DNA of 64,000 nt from Aristolochia californica (GCA_029961685.1 JARWKL010000011.1:2172501-2236500); one strand, 5' to 3'. Positions 45,471-58,450 are shown, counted from the first letter of the stretch. Notes: a model not told the origin generated them from the sequence alone. Made by a program: numbers and translations.

Positions 45471-46666
45471 TAGGGGTGGCTTTGAATAAATTATATAAAA
45501 AATTATGCATACATTTTTAAAAATATAATGATAGGAGAGGTTCAGGATTGAATTTCAATAATGGATTAAAATGCACCAATATTAATATTTTTTACTCCAA
45601 TTGCTGTCTAGCTTATTTTGTAATTTTTGAATCTGGCCATAATTTATTATGGCCTCCTTAGTGCCCCTAGATAAAAATTTATATTCTAGGAAAAACTAAA
45701 AATATTTTTCCTATGATACATATTCCCAAAAAAACCTTTAAATAAAATCTTATTTTAAAATTTTCTTAGGAAAGTTAAATGGATCTTTTATTGTCTCTTC
45801 TAGGGAAATAAATAAAAATTAATAATCAATCTAATATATTATTATACTTATCGATAAATTTTTAATTAAATAAAATATCAAACACAAAATTGCAATGAAA
45901 ATTGCTTCATGCTAAAAGTATTACATCATCAACTGTTAAATACTTATTCAAAAATTTTCAAAAATCTTACTTAGAAAATTATATGATTTTTAATAAAAAA
46001 TTTCAATTAGAAAAATGTTTAAAAAAGATGAGACACTAATAGTTTATAAAAAATTATTTCTATAAAATTTATTTTTAATTTTTTCCAGATGAAAAAGTTT
46101 TTTTTTATTTTTTTATTTTATGATCTCGCGAGGAAGGGGGAGATTATTTCTCCCCTATTCTGGTTTTCCGCCGAGACGACATGGAGGGAAGGGGGTTACG
46201 GCGCCGGGGAGGACTATCGTCGGGGATGACGGAAGCGGCGGTGACGGAAGCGGCGGTGACGAAAACAAAGGCGACGGCGAGGAGAGGAAGAAATAGAATG
46301 AACGGCCACAGAGGCGGCCGACGAGCAGCTGCGACGGCAGTATAGACGCCGGCGAACAGCTACGACGGCGGTAGAGGCGGCTACAACAACCAATGGGAGG
46401 GGTCGGCGGTGACGAGGGGGGAGGAAAAATCCCCCCCCCCCCCCTCGCTCTCGCTCCCGCTCCCGCTCCCCCGCTCGCTCGTGATCCCGTTACCGATTCA
46501 TAACGATCCGACTCATTTCGAGCCAACGAACCGAACCTAGCTTCGATCGAGCTCGGCTCGTTAAGGTAAACGAGCCGATTTCAGTGCTCGAGCTCGATAA
46601 ATGACGAATCGAACCGAGCCGATACCGAGCCAGCTCGTGAACCGGCTCGGTTCGAAGCCACCCCTA
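45471..46666. mobile_element. hAT-like element 2 with TAGGGGTGGCTT ends
   Basis: The left end TAGGGGTGGCTTTGAA (45471) and the inverted right end TTCGAAGCCACCCCTA (46651-46666) agree at 15 of 16 positions. The right subterminal region is rich in CGAGC/GCTCG. The interior repeats part of remnant 1 and holds a GC-rich block (46150-46500). No 8-bp TSD is visible (left flank CTCGCACG, right flank TAAACAAT), so one end may be displaced or secondary. The minus ORF 46526-46155 is low-complexity Ser, Pro and Gly and is not supported as a gene. Confidence 0.5.
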
Positions 46667-47562
46667 TAAACAATAAACCCAAACCGAACCAAAACTATAA
46701 CCCCAACCCGAACTAGAACAATAAATCTAAAACCTGAACTCAAACTGAAAACCTAAAATCTGAACCCGAACTATAAACCTAAAATATGAACCAAAAGTAT
46801 AAACTAAAAACCCAAACCAGAAATTAAAACCTAAAACCCGAACCCGAACAAAAAAAATTTAACCCGAACCCGAACGGTAAACCAAAAACCCAAACTATAA
46901 ACCCAAACCCTAAACTTCAAACCTAAAACCCGAACTATAAACCAAAAACCCGAACTATAAACCAACAACCCAAATTATAAACCCAAACCCTGAACTTAAA
47001 ACCAAAAACCCTAACCTGAACGGTAAACCAAAAACCCGAACTATAAACCCAAACCCTGAGCTTCAAACCTAAAACCCGTACCTTAACGATAAACCAAAAA
47101 CCCGACCTATAAACCCAAACCCTGAACTACAAACCTAATTCAAAACCCAAACGGTAAACCAAAAACCTGAACCCAAACCTAAAACTCAAACCTGATGTAT
47201 TAGTCGAAAACCTCAACCCGAACTATAAATCGTCAACCCGAACACGAACGATAAACCAAAAACCCGAACCCGAACTATAAACCCAAACCCGAACCTGAAC
47301 AATAAATCTAAAATCCGAACCCAAACTAAGAACCTAAAATTTAAACCTGAACAATAAATCTAAAACTCGAACCCAAGCTATAAACCTAAAATCCAACCCG
47401 AAAGATAAACCAAAAACCCTAACCTAAAGCAAAAACCTAAAACCCAAACCCGAACCCGAACTAAAAACATTCAACCCAAACCCTGAACTACAAACCTAAA
47501 ACTTGAACCCGAACAGTAAACCAAAAACCCAAACAAGAACTACTAACCTAAAAACTGAACCG
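46667..47562. repeat. Minisatellite array A5
   Basis: Continuation of the A4 family after the hAT-like block, about 900 bp. Its right end passes into module B2 at the same point as A1 passes into B1, including a shared AAGAACTACTAACC(T)AAAA ending. Confidence 0.85.
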
Positions 47563-47880
47563 TCATCAGTTCTCGTAATAGGCCATCATCAGTTCTTGCT
47601 CCTTTTCCATGGGCATTCAAACAAGAGAAAATAAACCTTTTTTTTTTATTCCGTTTCTCTTGTTGTGTTCTGAATGCAACCCAAGAGATGAAGAATTAAT
47701 TTATTAAAAATATATTTCAAATATCACAAGACAGACTTTTTTAATTAGATGTTGAAGTTCTAAATCTGACCATTAAACTGATAAAATAAAATAGTAATAT
47801 TTTTTTGTTTACATATTTGCCGTGTAACAATTAACAGAACAAACCCTAGGGTTTGGCCGTGACAATGAATTTTCACTTTG
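47563..47880. other. Module B2
   Basis: Matches 470-815 closely, including AAACCCTAGGGTTTGGCCG. No gene seen. Here it continues without a break into module C4, which is the order lost in unit 1. Confidence 0.7.
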
Positions 47881-48805
47881 AAGAGAAAATAAGTGAAGCT
47901 TTCGCTAATGTTAGTGACTCAGCCGGTGAAATGACCGGCTCTGCATCCAGTACAACCGCCGGTTAAATAGGAAATTATGAAATTTTTAAAATAAAAAAAG
48001 TTATCGATCTGGCTGTCTGGTTCATCTGCGGAAGCAGTTCATCTTTTGAATTGAAGAGAGCTCTCTCATCCATTCCGTTGCGACCATGAGGTTGTCGTTC
48101 CCAAACCTTGCTTCCGGAGAAGCAGCACTGAGCTGATCCACCGGAAGTGATCGGGAAGCATACATCTGGCTGGGCCAGAGCCGTTAAAAAACTGCAGCGG
48201 AGTCGGCGGGGACACAGGCGAGGCGATCTTGAAATGCGCATCACTGGATTCGGTATCTTCTTCCATCGATCCTGTAATCTCAGTCTCACAGAACGCCTGT
48301 ATACTCCTCTCTGTGGTACTTTCTTGTGCACCGAATTGGATGAGTGAGTTCTTCTGGTTTGAGGATTTCTTGATCTGGTTGAAGGTTCAAAGTACGCATT
48401 GGGCGTCCCTGAACCACCTCGCTTTCTGTTGAGTTTTTGGAGACTACAATGAAGAACAAAAAGAGTGGTCAGATCGTTTAAACAAGAAATTGCAAGAAAC
48501 AAAAACGAAAAAAAAAAATGAAATGGAAGAAAAGAAGATGTTTACCAGAGACATCGCAATGCATTGGAAAAGAAAACGCTTGCGCAGGAACCTTGCGATG
48601 GACATAGAAGAGAAGCAAGTTCAGGTATTTATAATAGATGAAGAGGCACTGATTTCTGTCTCATTAATGTACATAAAATCGCTTAGTATTTTGAAGATTT
48701 CATCCAGGTTCACCCGCATCATATTTACATCAATGAGCGCCTTTTAATGGAAGGTTGCAATTTATTAGCAATTCAATTCTTTTAACGTCTCCATTTTTTA
48801 AAAGG
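47881..48805 (-). pseudogene. Module C4: captured gene fragment, internally deleted
   Basis: Third form of the minus-strand gene. The TATA box is at 48633-48626 and the first segment reads MSIARFLRKRFLFQCIAM. Exon 2 begins at 48443, but its end and the second intron are deleted; near 48345-48355 it is fused directly to the downstream part. The rest reads EEDTESSDAHFKIASPVS and GSKVWERQPHG. It lacks the LNHAVF region insertion and the SEGFECLGGQE block of other copies. Not functional. Confidence 0.55.
48626..48633 (-). promoter_or_regulatory. TATA box of module C4 gene
   Basis: TATAAATA on the minus strand at the same spacing as in the other C copies. Confidence 0.5.
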
Positions 48806-49290
48806 TGTCCATGAAGATAGTGTTGGCTCAAATAATTATGTTATTGTGTAATCTCACTGATGTCATCTTGATATCGATGCTCCTTGAATGCATGTAGACG
48901 TTTGAGTAATTGTGGTTGTTGTGTTGGTGAGCTCTACTGGCAAATTCTCTAGGGGTTGTAAATGTCATGCAAAGAAGATTGTTAAACTAGACAAAGACTA
49001 TTTGAAAGGACATGAAAGAGAAAAACCACGGGCAATAGATCGTCTATATAGCCAAGCCAAAGAAGGAATGCCTAGCAGAGTGAAAAGGTTCTCTGATAAG
49101 CTATTCAGAGTCTGAATGGATTGAAGAAACAAGAAGATGCATCTAACAAAGACTGTTCAAACGGAACGTCAAGTGTCCAAATAAAACAATTTCAAAAAGC
49201 TAAGGCTTCAATCTACCAAGATAGGTTTTTAGAATCTGCAAGTGACCTATCTGTAAGATTAGTAGCCCGTAAAACAATTTAAGCATTTTT
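48806..49290 (+). other. CACTA scrap plus unidentified exon-like fragment
   Basis: 48806-48880 matches a transposase-region stretch of the CACTA copies (GTGTTGGTTCAAATAATTAT type, as at 21390). From about 48881 the sequence is unique in the window; the plus strand 48912-49112 reads GKFSRGCKCHAKKIVKLDKD and AIDRLYSQAKEGMPSRVKRF, followed by a second possible stretch to 49280. I do not recognise the protein. It may be a captured host exon or a lost piece of the CACTA element. Confidence 0.35.
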
Positions 49291-49630
49291 TCAAACTTAA
49301 TGACATGCATATCCACACTGAGCAACTTGAGGCAAATCATAGGACTCAAATCAGTGACATCATTATAAAGGGATCCTACAAGGACAATTTCTTTGACTAC
49401 TATGGGTACAAGAACAATCCTTTCACATTGGCATTTTAAGTCAAACAGGTTTGTTTCATGGATGATCTGAAAAATACTGGTTCTTGTCGTGTAGTCAAGA
49501 AATTGCTACGAGAAATGTGTATGACCTGTTAGAGAAACCGTCAATCACATCTAATGAAGCAAACGTCTTCCAAAAAGAGGTGTCAAGTGATAATCTTCAT
49601 TTTTTCAAGGTAGACGACGAAGTTGGGCAC
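49291..49630 (+). pseudogene. CACTA DUF4216-like fragment
   Basis: Isolated piece of the transposase tail: ANHRTQISDIIIKGSYKDN-like text near 49330-49390, then QVKQVCFMDDLKNTGSC, and the open stretch 49484-49620 with TRNVYDLLEKPSITSNEANV and LHFFKVDDEVGH. Relative to copies II and IV it lacks about 120 bp in the middle. It never received the solo LTR; the sequence changes to module C3 just at the point (GGGCACT) next to the LTR site of the beta copies. Confidence 0.7.
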
Positions 49631-51090
49631 TATAAAGTATCCAACTTCTTGCCCTCCAAGGCATTCAAATCCTTCTGAACTAATTTTACCAAGTCCATTC
49701 AACAGAGATTCGCCGACTGAGTTAACCGTGGAGTTGTCTCAGTTTCAGCGAAACATGTTGCCTGCTCTCCCCTCGCGAGACGCCCCTTGATACATCTGGC
49801 TCCTCGCCCAGTTGCCTTAATAGCTCTAATCTGGAACATAAGAGCTCTTGATGTATTAAACTTCCGTAGCTATTCGATTATTGGTGTTATTTAAATGCTA
49901 GTCTTTCACGGGAAGAGAACGTGTAGATTTCACTTTGAAGAGAAAATAAGTGAAGCTTTCACTAATGTCAGTGACTCAGCCGGTGAAATGACCGGTCCGG
50001 CATCAGCTACAACCGCCGGTTAAATAGAAAATGATGAAATTTTTAAAATAAAAAAGTTATCGATCTGGCTGTCTGGTTCATCTGCGGAAGTAATGCATCT
50101 TTGGAATTGAAGTGAGCTCTGTCGTCGATTCCGTTGCGACCATGAGGTTTTCGTTCCCAAACCTTGCTTCCGGAGAAGCAACACGGAGCTGATCTACCGG
50201 AAGTGATCGGGAAGCATACATATGGCTGGGCCAGAGCCGTTCAAAAACTGCATGGTTTAGCGGAGTCGGCGGGGGACACAGGCGAGGCGATCTTGAAATG
50301 GGCATCACTGGTTTCAGTATCTTCTTCCATCGTTCCTGTAACCCCAGTGTCTCACTGACCGCCTGTATACTCCTCTCTGAGGTACTTTCTTCTGCACCGA
50401 CTTGGATGAGTGACCAGCTTGTTTTCCTTCCCATTCGGTGATCCCTCCAAAATATAACCAAAACGAGGGGTCCCAAACGAAGGGAAGAAGGGATTCTATA
50501 ACACTGGTTTCACCAAAGAGAGAGATCCTGTGCCTGGAAGGGAAAAAAAATGATGAAATTTCAAATATTGTGAATGCATAAAAGAACGTAAAGAATTAAA
50601 TTTGGTAGATTTAGGCAGTAAAACAATACCCGACTCTTCTTCTGGTATGAGGATTTCTTGATCTGGTTGAAGGTTCAAAGTACGCATAGGGCGTCCCTGA
50701 ACCACCTCGTTTTCTGTTGAGTTTTTGGAGACTACAACGAAGAACAAAAAGAGTCATAAGATTGTTTAAACAAAAAACTGCAAGAAACACAAACGAAAAA
50801 AAAATCATGGAAGAAAAGAAGATGTTTACCAGACATCGCAATGCATCGGAAAAGAAAACGCTTGCGCAGGAACCTTGCGATGGACATAGAAGAGAAGCAA
50901 AGTTCAGGTATTTATAATAGATGAAGAGGCACTGATTTCATCCAGGTTCAGGTATTTACATTAATGAGCGCCTTTTAATGGAAGGTTGCAATTTATTAGC
51001 AACTGAATTCTTTTAACGTCTCCATTTTTTAATTCAAATTAACAAAGCAAATGCGCTGTTTGAGATTGTTTTTATTTTTGGAAATTTTCA
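49631..51090 (-). pseudogene. Module C3: captured gene fragment
   Basis: Fourth copy of the minus-strand gene and nearly identical to C1 between about 50245 and 51000. The TATA box is at 50917-50910, the first segment reads MSIARFLRKRFLFRCIAMSG, and exon 2 is 50731-50630 (SKNSTENEVVQGRPMRTLNL). It has the same frameshift as C1 in the ...VSETLG... region. The SEGFECLGGQEVGYF block is at 49690-49635, and GSKVWERQPHG is partly changed. The right side continues through the shared spacer into CACTA copy V. Function unknown. Confidence 0.55.
50910..50917 (-). promoter_or_regulatory. TATA box of module C3 gene
   Basis: TATAAATA on the minus strand, same spacing as in C1, C2 and C4. Confidence 0.5.
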
Positions 51091-54000
51091 TATACAGATT
51101 TCATCCAAATATGAACATTCAATCTTCATCTTTATGAACATAGCTAAATTTGAATATGGATAAATGACAGAAGGAGAAGGTCTCCCCTTACCATAGGCCC
51201 ATTAGGAGAGGATCTCTATGTTGGGAGGGGACCCTCATCGTCTCCTCACTTTGGTGAGTGGCTTTATGGTGTTTGGGGACCACTAAAGACGTATAAACCC
51301 TATAACTCCTCGATAACCTAACGATTGTATTTTTAAAAGATGTAAAACTTTTAAAATAGATGGTATTATAGTAAAAATATTTATGGCTTTACGGTGTTGG
51401 CACACACAGAATTAATTTCATGAGGTTTTCATTGATGGTTACCGAAAAGCATGAAGATCATTAAAAAAGAAACTTCTTCTAATGGAAATTTACTTAATTT
51501 TTTTTTTTTTTACTATTTGTTATCATTTGGTGGCACAAATGGTCCCTTGTGGAGAAATAACATGATTACAATCTCATTAGAGCCCCTGCAGGCTATATAC
51601 TAGGAAACGTTAAAAACCCTTAATATAAATCGGGAACCGAGTTTGGACTCGAGTCTAGCCAACATTGGTCGCACCCAACCCTAGTATTGAAGTTAGACCC
51701 CTTACCCTAAAATACTTACAGTAATTTTTTTTTAACCCTAAACCCTAAAAAATTGTTAAAAAACCTAAACTCTGAAGCCTAAACCTTAAAGCCCAAACCT
51801 TAAGGCCATATATGTTGTTTACTTGTTTTTACTTTGTTTATGATTTATTGTAACATGTTTTACTTTCACTTGTGTATATTATCCGTTATATCTTGATATA
51901 TAAAGTGCTATGCAATGGTGTCTGTGTGGCGAGGAAATAATTTTCCATCATGAAGGAGGGGGGATCTAATGGAATATTGTTTATGTGGGGCAAGATGAGT
52001 GACAACGATGTCAATTTTTCTTTTATTGCATTGATTACTAGGTTGGGTGGTTGAAGAAAGAGTCGTAGGACCTTAAGTTTGACAAAGTCTAATTCTAACA
52101 ATAATATGAATAACAATTCAAAAAATAAGACAACCATATAAAGAGCATAATAATTTGTATGAACAAAAAAAGAAAACAATACAAATTTAAATTTTTTAAA
52201 AATGAAACAAATACAAAGCATAATATGAAACAAATGCTTAGTCAATTCCAAATATAATACACAACAAATAATTCAACGAAAGCCTAACTACAAAATAAGT
52301 AATAATTCATAAGATTATACATAATATGTAAAATGTTTAGTCAAACTTTAGCTTAGATAGTTTGGGAATTACAATAAAAAAAGTCATGTTGGTGTAAGAA
52401 GATAGGGTTCATTAAACGCGTCCAAAATCTCACCATCTTCATATTTATCAATATGAGTTTTTCGTCGTTCAAGAGATCGTCATGTATATGTTAGTCTTGT
52501 GCAAAGTTTGGGATATTCATCATGGTAAACAATCTACACGAGAACTAAATATACTTGTATGACTCTTGAACTGTCAAGTAGGATAGTTCGGGATTCATAA
52601 GTATGTTTTTTTATTGTTAGTGTTATAGTTTGAGACTGTAGTAGATGCATTTTGGATGCATCTCCTAGATTTCCTCGAGTGGTGTAATGCATACTTCGTT
52701 GACTAGTAGCATTGTGGAGTGTGGTGCCTGCATGTCAACTAATCACGTCGATAGAGTATGAGGGGTGTAGGGAGATACTACCGGAATTTTGAAAAGTGTT
52801 ATAAGTTATAACAATGTAATAGCGAGTCCTAGATGATGATATAGATTCATGAACTCAAATGAACAATGAAGTTGGATGAGAGCCCCAGTGTGAGACCTCT
52901 CCCATCTAGAACTAGGGGTCTTAAAGTAGAGTCTTCTTTCATATATGAGGTTGTTATTGATGGCTACTTTTTGTAAATGATATACTGGTGTTTAGGAGAA
53001 AATGGATAAGAGTTAGATGATGATTGTTTGCAACAAACCCTTGAACGAAGAATTTAATGAAGGGTGATGGCTTTTGTTGGTAGGTGTAAACCAAATCTTT
53101 GATAGGATCAGATAATAAGATGTGTTGTTCATACAAAGTATTTGCTAACAAAGTTTTTTGGAATGTATGCCAAATAAAGGACCACTTGTATGTCAATGGG
53201 ATGTTGTCAAGTTATACCTGATGGACATTTCATGTGGAAAAACTCAATACCCATAAGGAAACTCATCAAAGGCATTATGGTACAACTCGGGCTGCTCATC
53301 AAACAGGAGGTGAAGGTGGTATACATAGTGGTATCCATGATCTCACCCAAAATGTACAAGCTGGACATATCTTTCTCAATGGCTATCAACCAAGGTGTAG
53401 TGGTCATGTTGAAGTCTTTGGACGTGGTCCAAGTGGGCTTGACAAATTTACTCGTTTGTTATCCTAGTTGTAAGAAATTCTTCAAGTTAAAGTTTCTTAT
53501 CTGATTACCTTATATCAAAACATTTTCCATCATGAGAAATAAAGCATTGGATAACATAATTTCTCTACTGAAAGAAGCATTTCCTCATGGTGAGCCACTA
53601 CCTCATATCTATTATGAGGTTAAAACCCTTTTGCTTGAGTTTTGGATTCCATTATGAGAAGATACATGCTTGTAAAAAAAGATTTTATTTTGTTTTGGAA
53701 GGAATAAGAAAAGATAGAAGTATCCACAGTATCATGACCCGAGATACGTACTGTCAAATAACAAATTGATGCAAGACCCACAGAAAGTCTTACACTATTT
53801 CTTAGACCACGACTTCAACAATTGTTTACATCAAATATTACAACTAAGGACATGAGGTGCCATGCTGAGAAGACATTGGAAGACATGGATACATTGTGAG
53901 ATCTGCCAGATTCAAAAGAGCACCTGCGGTTAGTTGGAGATTCACAAAAATGTATGCCTAGGTCTAGTAAGTGATGGTTTTAGCCCATTTGGAAATATGA

Positions 54001-55080
54001 GTACATCATATAGCATATGGTATGTGGTGTTGATGTCATATAATCTGCCCCCATGGAAAAGTATGAAAGATCATTATTAAATAATGAGCTTACTAATTCG
54101 ATGGCCCAAGTCTCCATGCAACGATATTGATGTTTATTTATGTCCTTTGGTGGATGAGTTGAAAGAGTTATGAGAAAAAAGACTGCAGACTTTTGATATA
54201 TATATATATAAGAGGTATTTACAATGCATGATGTACTTTTGTGAACCATAAATAATTTTTTGTCACATAGGTTACATTCTGATTGGAGCACTAAGGGGAA
54301 ATTGGCATGCCCAACGTGTATGAGTCAAACACACTCTATGCAATTGAAACATGGAAGAAAAGAATGTTATATGGGTCGTCCGCATTTTTCACCCGTGGAT
54401 AATAAGTTGAGAAGGGATAAGAAATTTGATGGTAATCTGGAGCTACAACCCCCCTCCCCCAGGTTCATTATTTGGACAAAACACATGCCAATAGGAAAAG
54501 GAAATGATCTCTGATCGAATTCAATTGGAAGAAGAAAAATATCTTTCTTGAGTTATTTGTCATAGATGAAGCTGAGACATAATTTGGATATCATGCATAT
54601 TGAAAAAATTATATCTGATAGTATTGCCACACAATTCTTAACATAAGTGGTAAATCGAAAAATCTTTGAAGGCTAGACATGACATATAAGATATAGGTAT
54701 AACAAAGGAATTACATTTTAGAAGAGATGGTGATTCCATTTAAATGCTTTCTTTTATATGCTTCTTGCATCATACATAATGTCTCTGAAAAAAATAACAC
54801 AGTTTTGTGTTTGTCTTTATAACATTAATTTTTCATATGGGGTTACTCCAAATATGTCATGTTGTGGCAAGGTAAAAGCCCCAAACATATAAGGCCTAAA
54901 GAGTCATGATTATCACATAATGATGTAACGTTTGCTTTCTACGGGTTTGTAAATAATGAACAAAAGAAAGTATTACAAATAGATGGTACAAACAATTTGG
55001 ACCAACGACACGAAGAAGACTTAATCGTTTAGTTTAAACATAAGGTTGTGTCCATGAAGATAGTGTTGGTTCAGATAATT
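51091..55080 (+). mobile_element. CACTA copy V (alpha), 3'-truncated
   Basis: 5' region with AATATAAATCGGG at about 51623 (TATA box with one change), then the transposase gene to the region after LRHNLDVMHIEK. It stops near 55080, where about 70 bp of unrelated DNA leads straight into beta copy VI. Variants group it with copies I and III. The ORFs on the minus strand at 51886-52251 are shadows. Confidence 0.75.
53260..55080 (+). pseudogene. TNP2-type CACTA transposase, N-terminal and core (copy V)
   Basis: An open stretch at 53234-53467 reads HSGIHDLTQNVQAGHIFLNG and VEVFGRGPSGLDKFTRLLS, then LKFLIRLPYIK-type text, PHGEPLPHIYYEVK, a degraded KIHACKK block (53590-53700), and LRPRLQQLFTSN. The SDGFSPFGNMSTSYS block (53965-54020) follows, then HSDWSTKGKLACPTCMSQTH and QLKHGRKECYMGRPHFSPVD (54270-54400), and LRHNLDIMHIEK (about 54570). 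The GYSKYVMLWQ-type end is partial. Frameshifts and stops throughout. The region after 54800 corresponds to the GYASN...SHDCH part of TNP2. Confidence 0.85.
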
Positions 55081-55150
55081 AAACACCGAGCCAATATTAC
55101 CCAAAAGACCGGCCTGTTAGGAGCAGAAGACATAGGTACTTAACCCCATG
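55081..55150. other. Filler DNA at alpha/beta junction
   Basis: About 70 bp unlike anything else in the window (ACCGAGCCAATATTACCCAA and nearby), between truncated copy V and 5'-truncated copy VI. It looks like filler at a deletion or rearrangement join. Confidence 0.5.
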
Positions 55151-55869
55151 ACCATAACAATTTCATTACGATAAACAATCTATCCACAAACTAAATATAC
55201 TTGTACGACCCTTGAATTATCATGTAGGATAGTTCGGGACTCATAAGTTTGTTTGTTATTGTTAGTGTTGTAGTTTGAGACCATCGTAGATGCATTTTGG
55301 ATGAATCTCCTAGATTTCCTCGAGCATTTGTACTCTGGTGACGGAGTGTGGTGCCTGCATGTCAACTAATCATGTCGGTATAGTATGAGGAGTGTAGGGA
55401 GATGCGACCAGAATTTTGGAAAGTGTCTTAAATTATAACCATGTAATAGTGAGTCCTGGATGGCGATGTGGAATCATGAACTCGACTGAACAATGAAGTT
55501 GGATGGGAGCCGCGATGTGGGACCTCTCCCATCTAGAACTAGGGATCTTAAAGTAGAGTCTTCTCTCATATATGAGGTTCTTGATGGCTACTTTGTGTTA
55601 ATAATACATTGGTGTTTATGAGAAAATGGGCAAGGGTTAGATGAAGATTGTTTGACTGAAGAATTTAATGACGGGTGATGGCTTTTATTTGTAGGGGTAC
55701 CCCAAATCTTTGATAGGGTCAGATAATAAGATGTGTTGCTCATATAAAGTGTGCTAACAAAGTTTTTTGGAAATGTATGCCAAATAAAGGACCACTTGCA
55801 CGTCAATGGGATGTTGTAAAGTTATACCTAGTGGACGTTTCATGGGGGGAAACTCAATACCCATTAGGA

Positions 55870-58315
55870 AACTCATCCAACGCATAATGGTACAACTCGG
55901 GCTGATTATCAAACGAGAGGTGAAGGTGGTTTACACGGTGGTATCCATGATCTCATCCAAGATGTACAAGTTGAACAAACCTTTCTCAATGGCTATCAAC
56001 CAAAGTCCAGTGGTCATGTTGAAGTCTCTCGAAGTGGTTCAAGTGGGCTTGACAAATTAATTTATTCATTTATCATCCTAGTTATAAGAACTTCTACAAA
56101 TTAAAGTTTCTTCTCCGTTTCCCCTATATCAAAACATCTTCTATCATGAGAAATAAAGCATTGGATAACATACTCTCTGCTGAAAGAAGCATTTCCTCGT
56201 GGTGAGCCATTGCCTCGTATCTATTACAAGGCTAAAACCCTTTTACATGAGTTGGGATTCCATTATGAGAAGATACATGCTTGTAAAAATGATTTTATTT
56301 TATTTTGGAAAGAATATGGAAAGGAAGACAAGTATCCACATTGTCAATGGCCGAGATACGTATGATCAAATAACAAACTAAAGCTAATAGAAAGCCTTAC
56401 GTTGTTTCTTAGACCACGACTTCAATAATTGTTTACATCAAATATTACAACTAAGGACATGAGGTAGCATGCCGATAAGACATTGGAAGACATGGATACA
56501 TTGAGACATCCGCCAGATTCAAAACTTTAGCATGAATTTAACAAATAGCACCTATGGTTTGTTGGAGATTCACATAATGTATGCCTAGGTCTTGTAAGTT
56601 ATGGTTTAAACCAATTTGGTAATACAAGTACATCATATAGCATATGGCATGTGGTGTTTATGTCATATAATAGGCCAACCAAGGAAATGTATGAAGATCA
56701 TTATTATATAATGAGCTTACTAATTCTATGGGCCAAGTCTCCAAGCAACGATATTAATGTTTATTTACATCATTTGGTAGATGCGTTGAAAGAGTTATGA
56801 GAAGAAGGAATGCAGACTTATGATACATATATAAGAGAGTTATTTACAATGCATGATGTACATTTTTGAACCATAAATAATTTCCTATTGTACATGTTAC
56901 TTGCTGATTGGATTACTAAGGGGAAATTGGCATGTCCAACTTGTATGAGTCAAACACACTCTATGTAGTTGAAACATGGAAGAAAAGAATGTTATATGGG
57001 TTGTCAATATTTTTTACCCATGGACAATAAGGGGCAAAGGGATAAGAAATTTGATAGTAATTTGGAGCTTCGATGATTGAACCAATGACACAAGAAGAGT
57101 TATTCATTTAGTTTAAACATAAGGTTGGTTGTGTCCATTAAGATAGTGTTGGTTCAAATTATTATTTTATTGTGTAATCTCACTGATGTCATCTAATTTA
57201 TTACATGTCAAAAGTTTAGAGGCTTTGTGACCAGCTTGAATTAAACAGTGATATCTATCATCTTGATATCGGTCCCTTATCAAACAACAACTACCCAAGT
57301 TGTACTCTTAATGACATGCATATCCACATCGACCAACTTGAGCCAAATCATAGGACTCAAAATAGTGGCATCATTATAAAGGGATCCTACAAGGACAATT
57401 ACTTTGACTATTATGGGTTTGTAACCGATATAATTTAGTTTATGTGCTCAAGTGAAAGTGGTTTGATGTAAGCAATAGTAGACAATGTATTAAGCTTGTA
57501 ACTGGATTACCAATATTAACACGACACAGACATGGTACAATAACGGATGATCCAAAAAATATTTGTTCTTGTCATGTAGTCAAGAAATTGGTATGAGAAT
57601 GTGTATGATGTGTTATAGAAATTGTTAATCACATCTAATGAAGCAAATGCCTTCCAACAAGAGGTGTCAAGTGATAATCTTCGTTTTGTCGAGATAGACG
57701 ACGAAGTTGAGCACTTGGCAAGTGTTGGAAGATGGGTCCAAACCCACACGACCAAGGAAGACCCATATATCTAAGTGTGTTGGAAGATGGGCCCAAGCCC
57801 ATAATATATGGACCCAGCATGATCACACGAGCTGGTGGGACCCACCATGATCACATGAGGTGGCGTGATGTGTCCTACACAATAAGAAGTCTAAAAGATC
57901 CAAAATTATTATGGAAGCACGTCTCACATAAGAGTTTCAGTTTAAAGGTGTTTTAGTTATACTAGTCTTCTATTTATGTTGAGTTATTTAATTATTCTAG
58001 GACTTATCTTTAAGTGTTAGAGTTTGGGAGTAATTGGGACAAGGGTAGTTTAATTGTAATTGGACTCTACCACTTTCCTCTATTATAAATAGGGGGTTCA
58101 TGTACTCTGATTACATTAAGTCAATGAAGTATTTTTCTTTTCCATAAATTCAACAGCAAGGTCATATGTTCCACCTAAATGTAGAAATGTGCCAATTCAT
58201 ATGGTAGATAATGAAGACAATGAAGATGATGAAAAAGACGAGTATGTCGTAGAAGAACAAGAAGAAGGAAAAGATGAATGTATGGAAGGAAACAAAAAAA
58301 CGTAAAATATGATGA
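55870..58315 (+). pseudogene. TNP2-type CACTA transposase with DUF4216-like tail (copy VI)
   Basis: Recognisable pieces: LLKEAFPRGEPLPRIYYKAK and HYEKIHACKNDFILFWKEYG (56180-56330), DPLQQ-type core, GLVSYGLNQFGNTSTSYS (56589-56645), MSLLILWAKSPSNDINVYLH, LACPTCMSQTHSM and KHGRKECYMGCQ (56920-57010). Near 57075 it jumps about 550 bp ahead, dropping the LRHNLDVMHIEK block. The DUF4216-like tail (RTQNSGIIIKGSYKDNYFDY, 57355-57415) and a degraded QV block are present, then the LTR site. The acidic tail reads VDNEDNEDDEKDEYVVEEQ. It has many stops and frameshifts. Confidence 0.85.
57718..58160. mobile_element. Solo LTR in CACTA copy VI (57723-58155) with GCAAG TSD
   Basis: 433 bp, TGTTGGAAGATGGG to CATAAATTCAACA, with identical GCAAG flanks at 57718-57722 and 58156-58160. 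TGTTG/CAACA ends are intact. Same site as in copies II and IV. Confidence 0.9.
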
Positions 58316-58450
58316 CTATGAATCTAAATAACTTTTGATAATCAACAATATTAGTTTGTGTCAATGTCTTTAAATTAAAGTCTTCCATGTCATTTTTATT
58401 AGTAGCATTATTGATATTTTTATAAAATAATTTGCTGATCATCTTACCTC

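Noticed and set aside
46155..46526. Minus-strand ORF of 123 codons
   Set aside because: Low-complexity Ser/Pro/Gly text from a GC-rich block in the hAT-like element.
57516..57826. Minus-strand ORFs near 57.6 kb and equivalents at 37592-37979
   Set aside because: They overlap the solo LTR and the antisense of the transposase tail; no domain.
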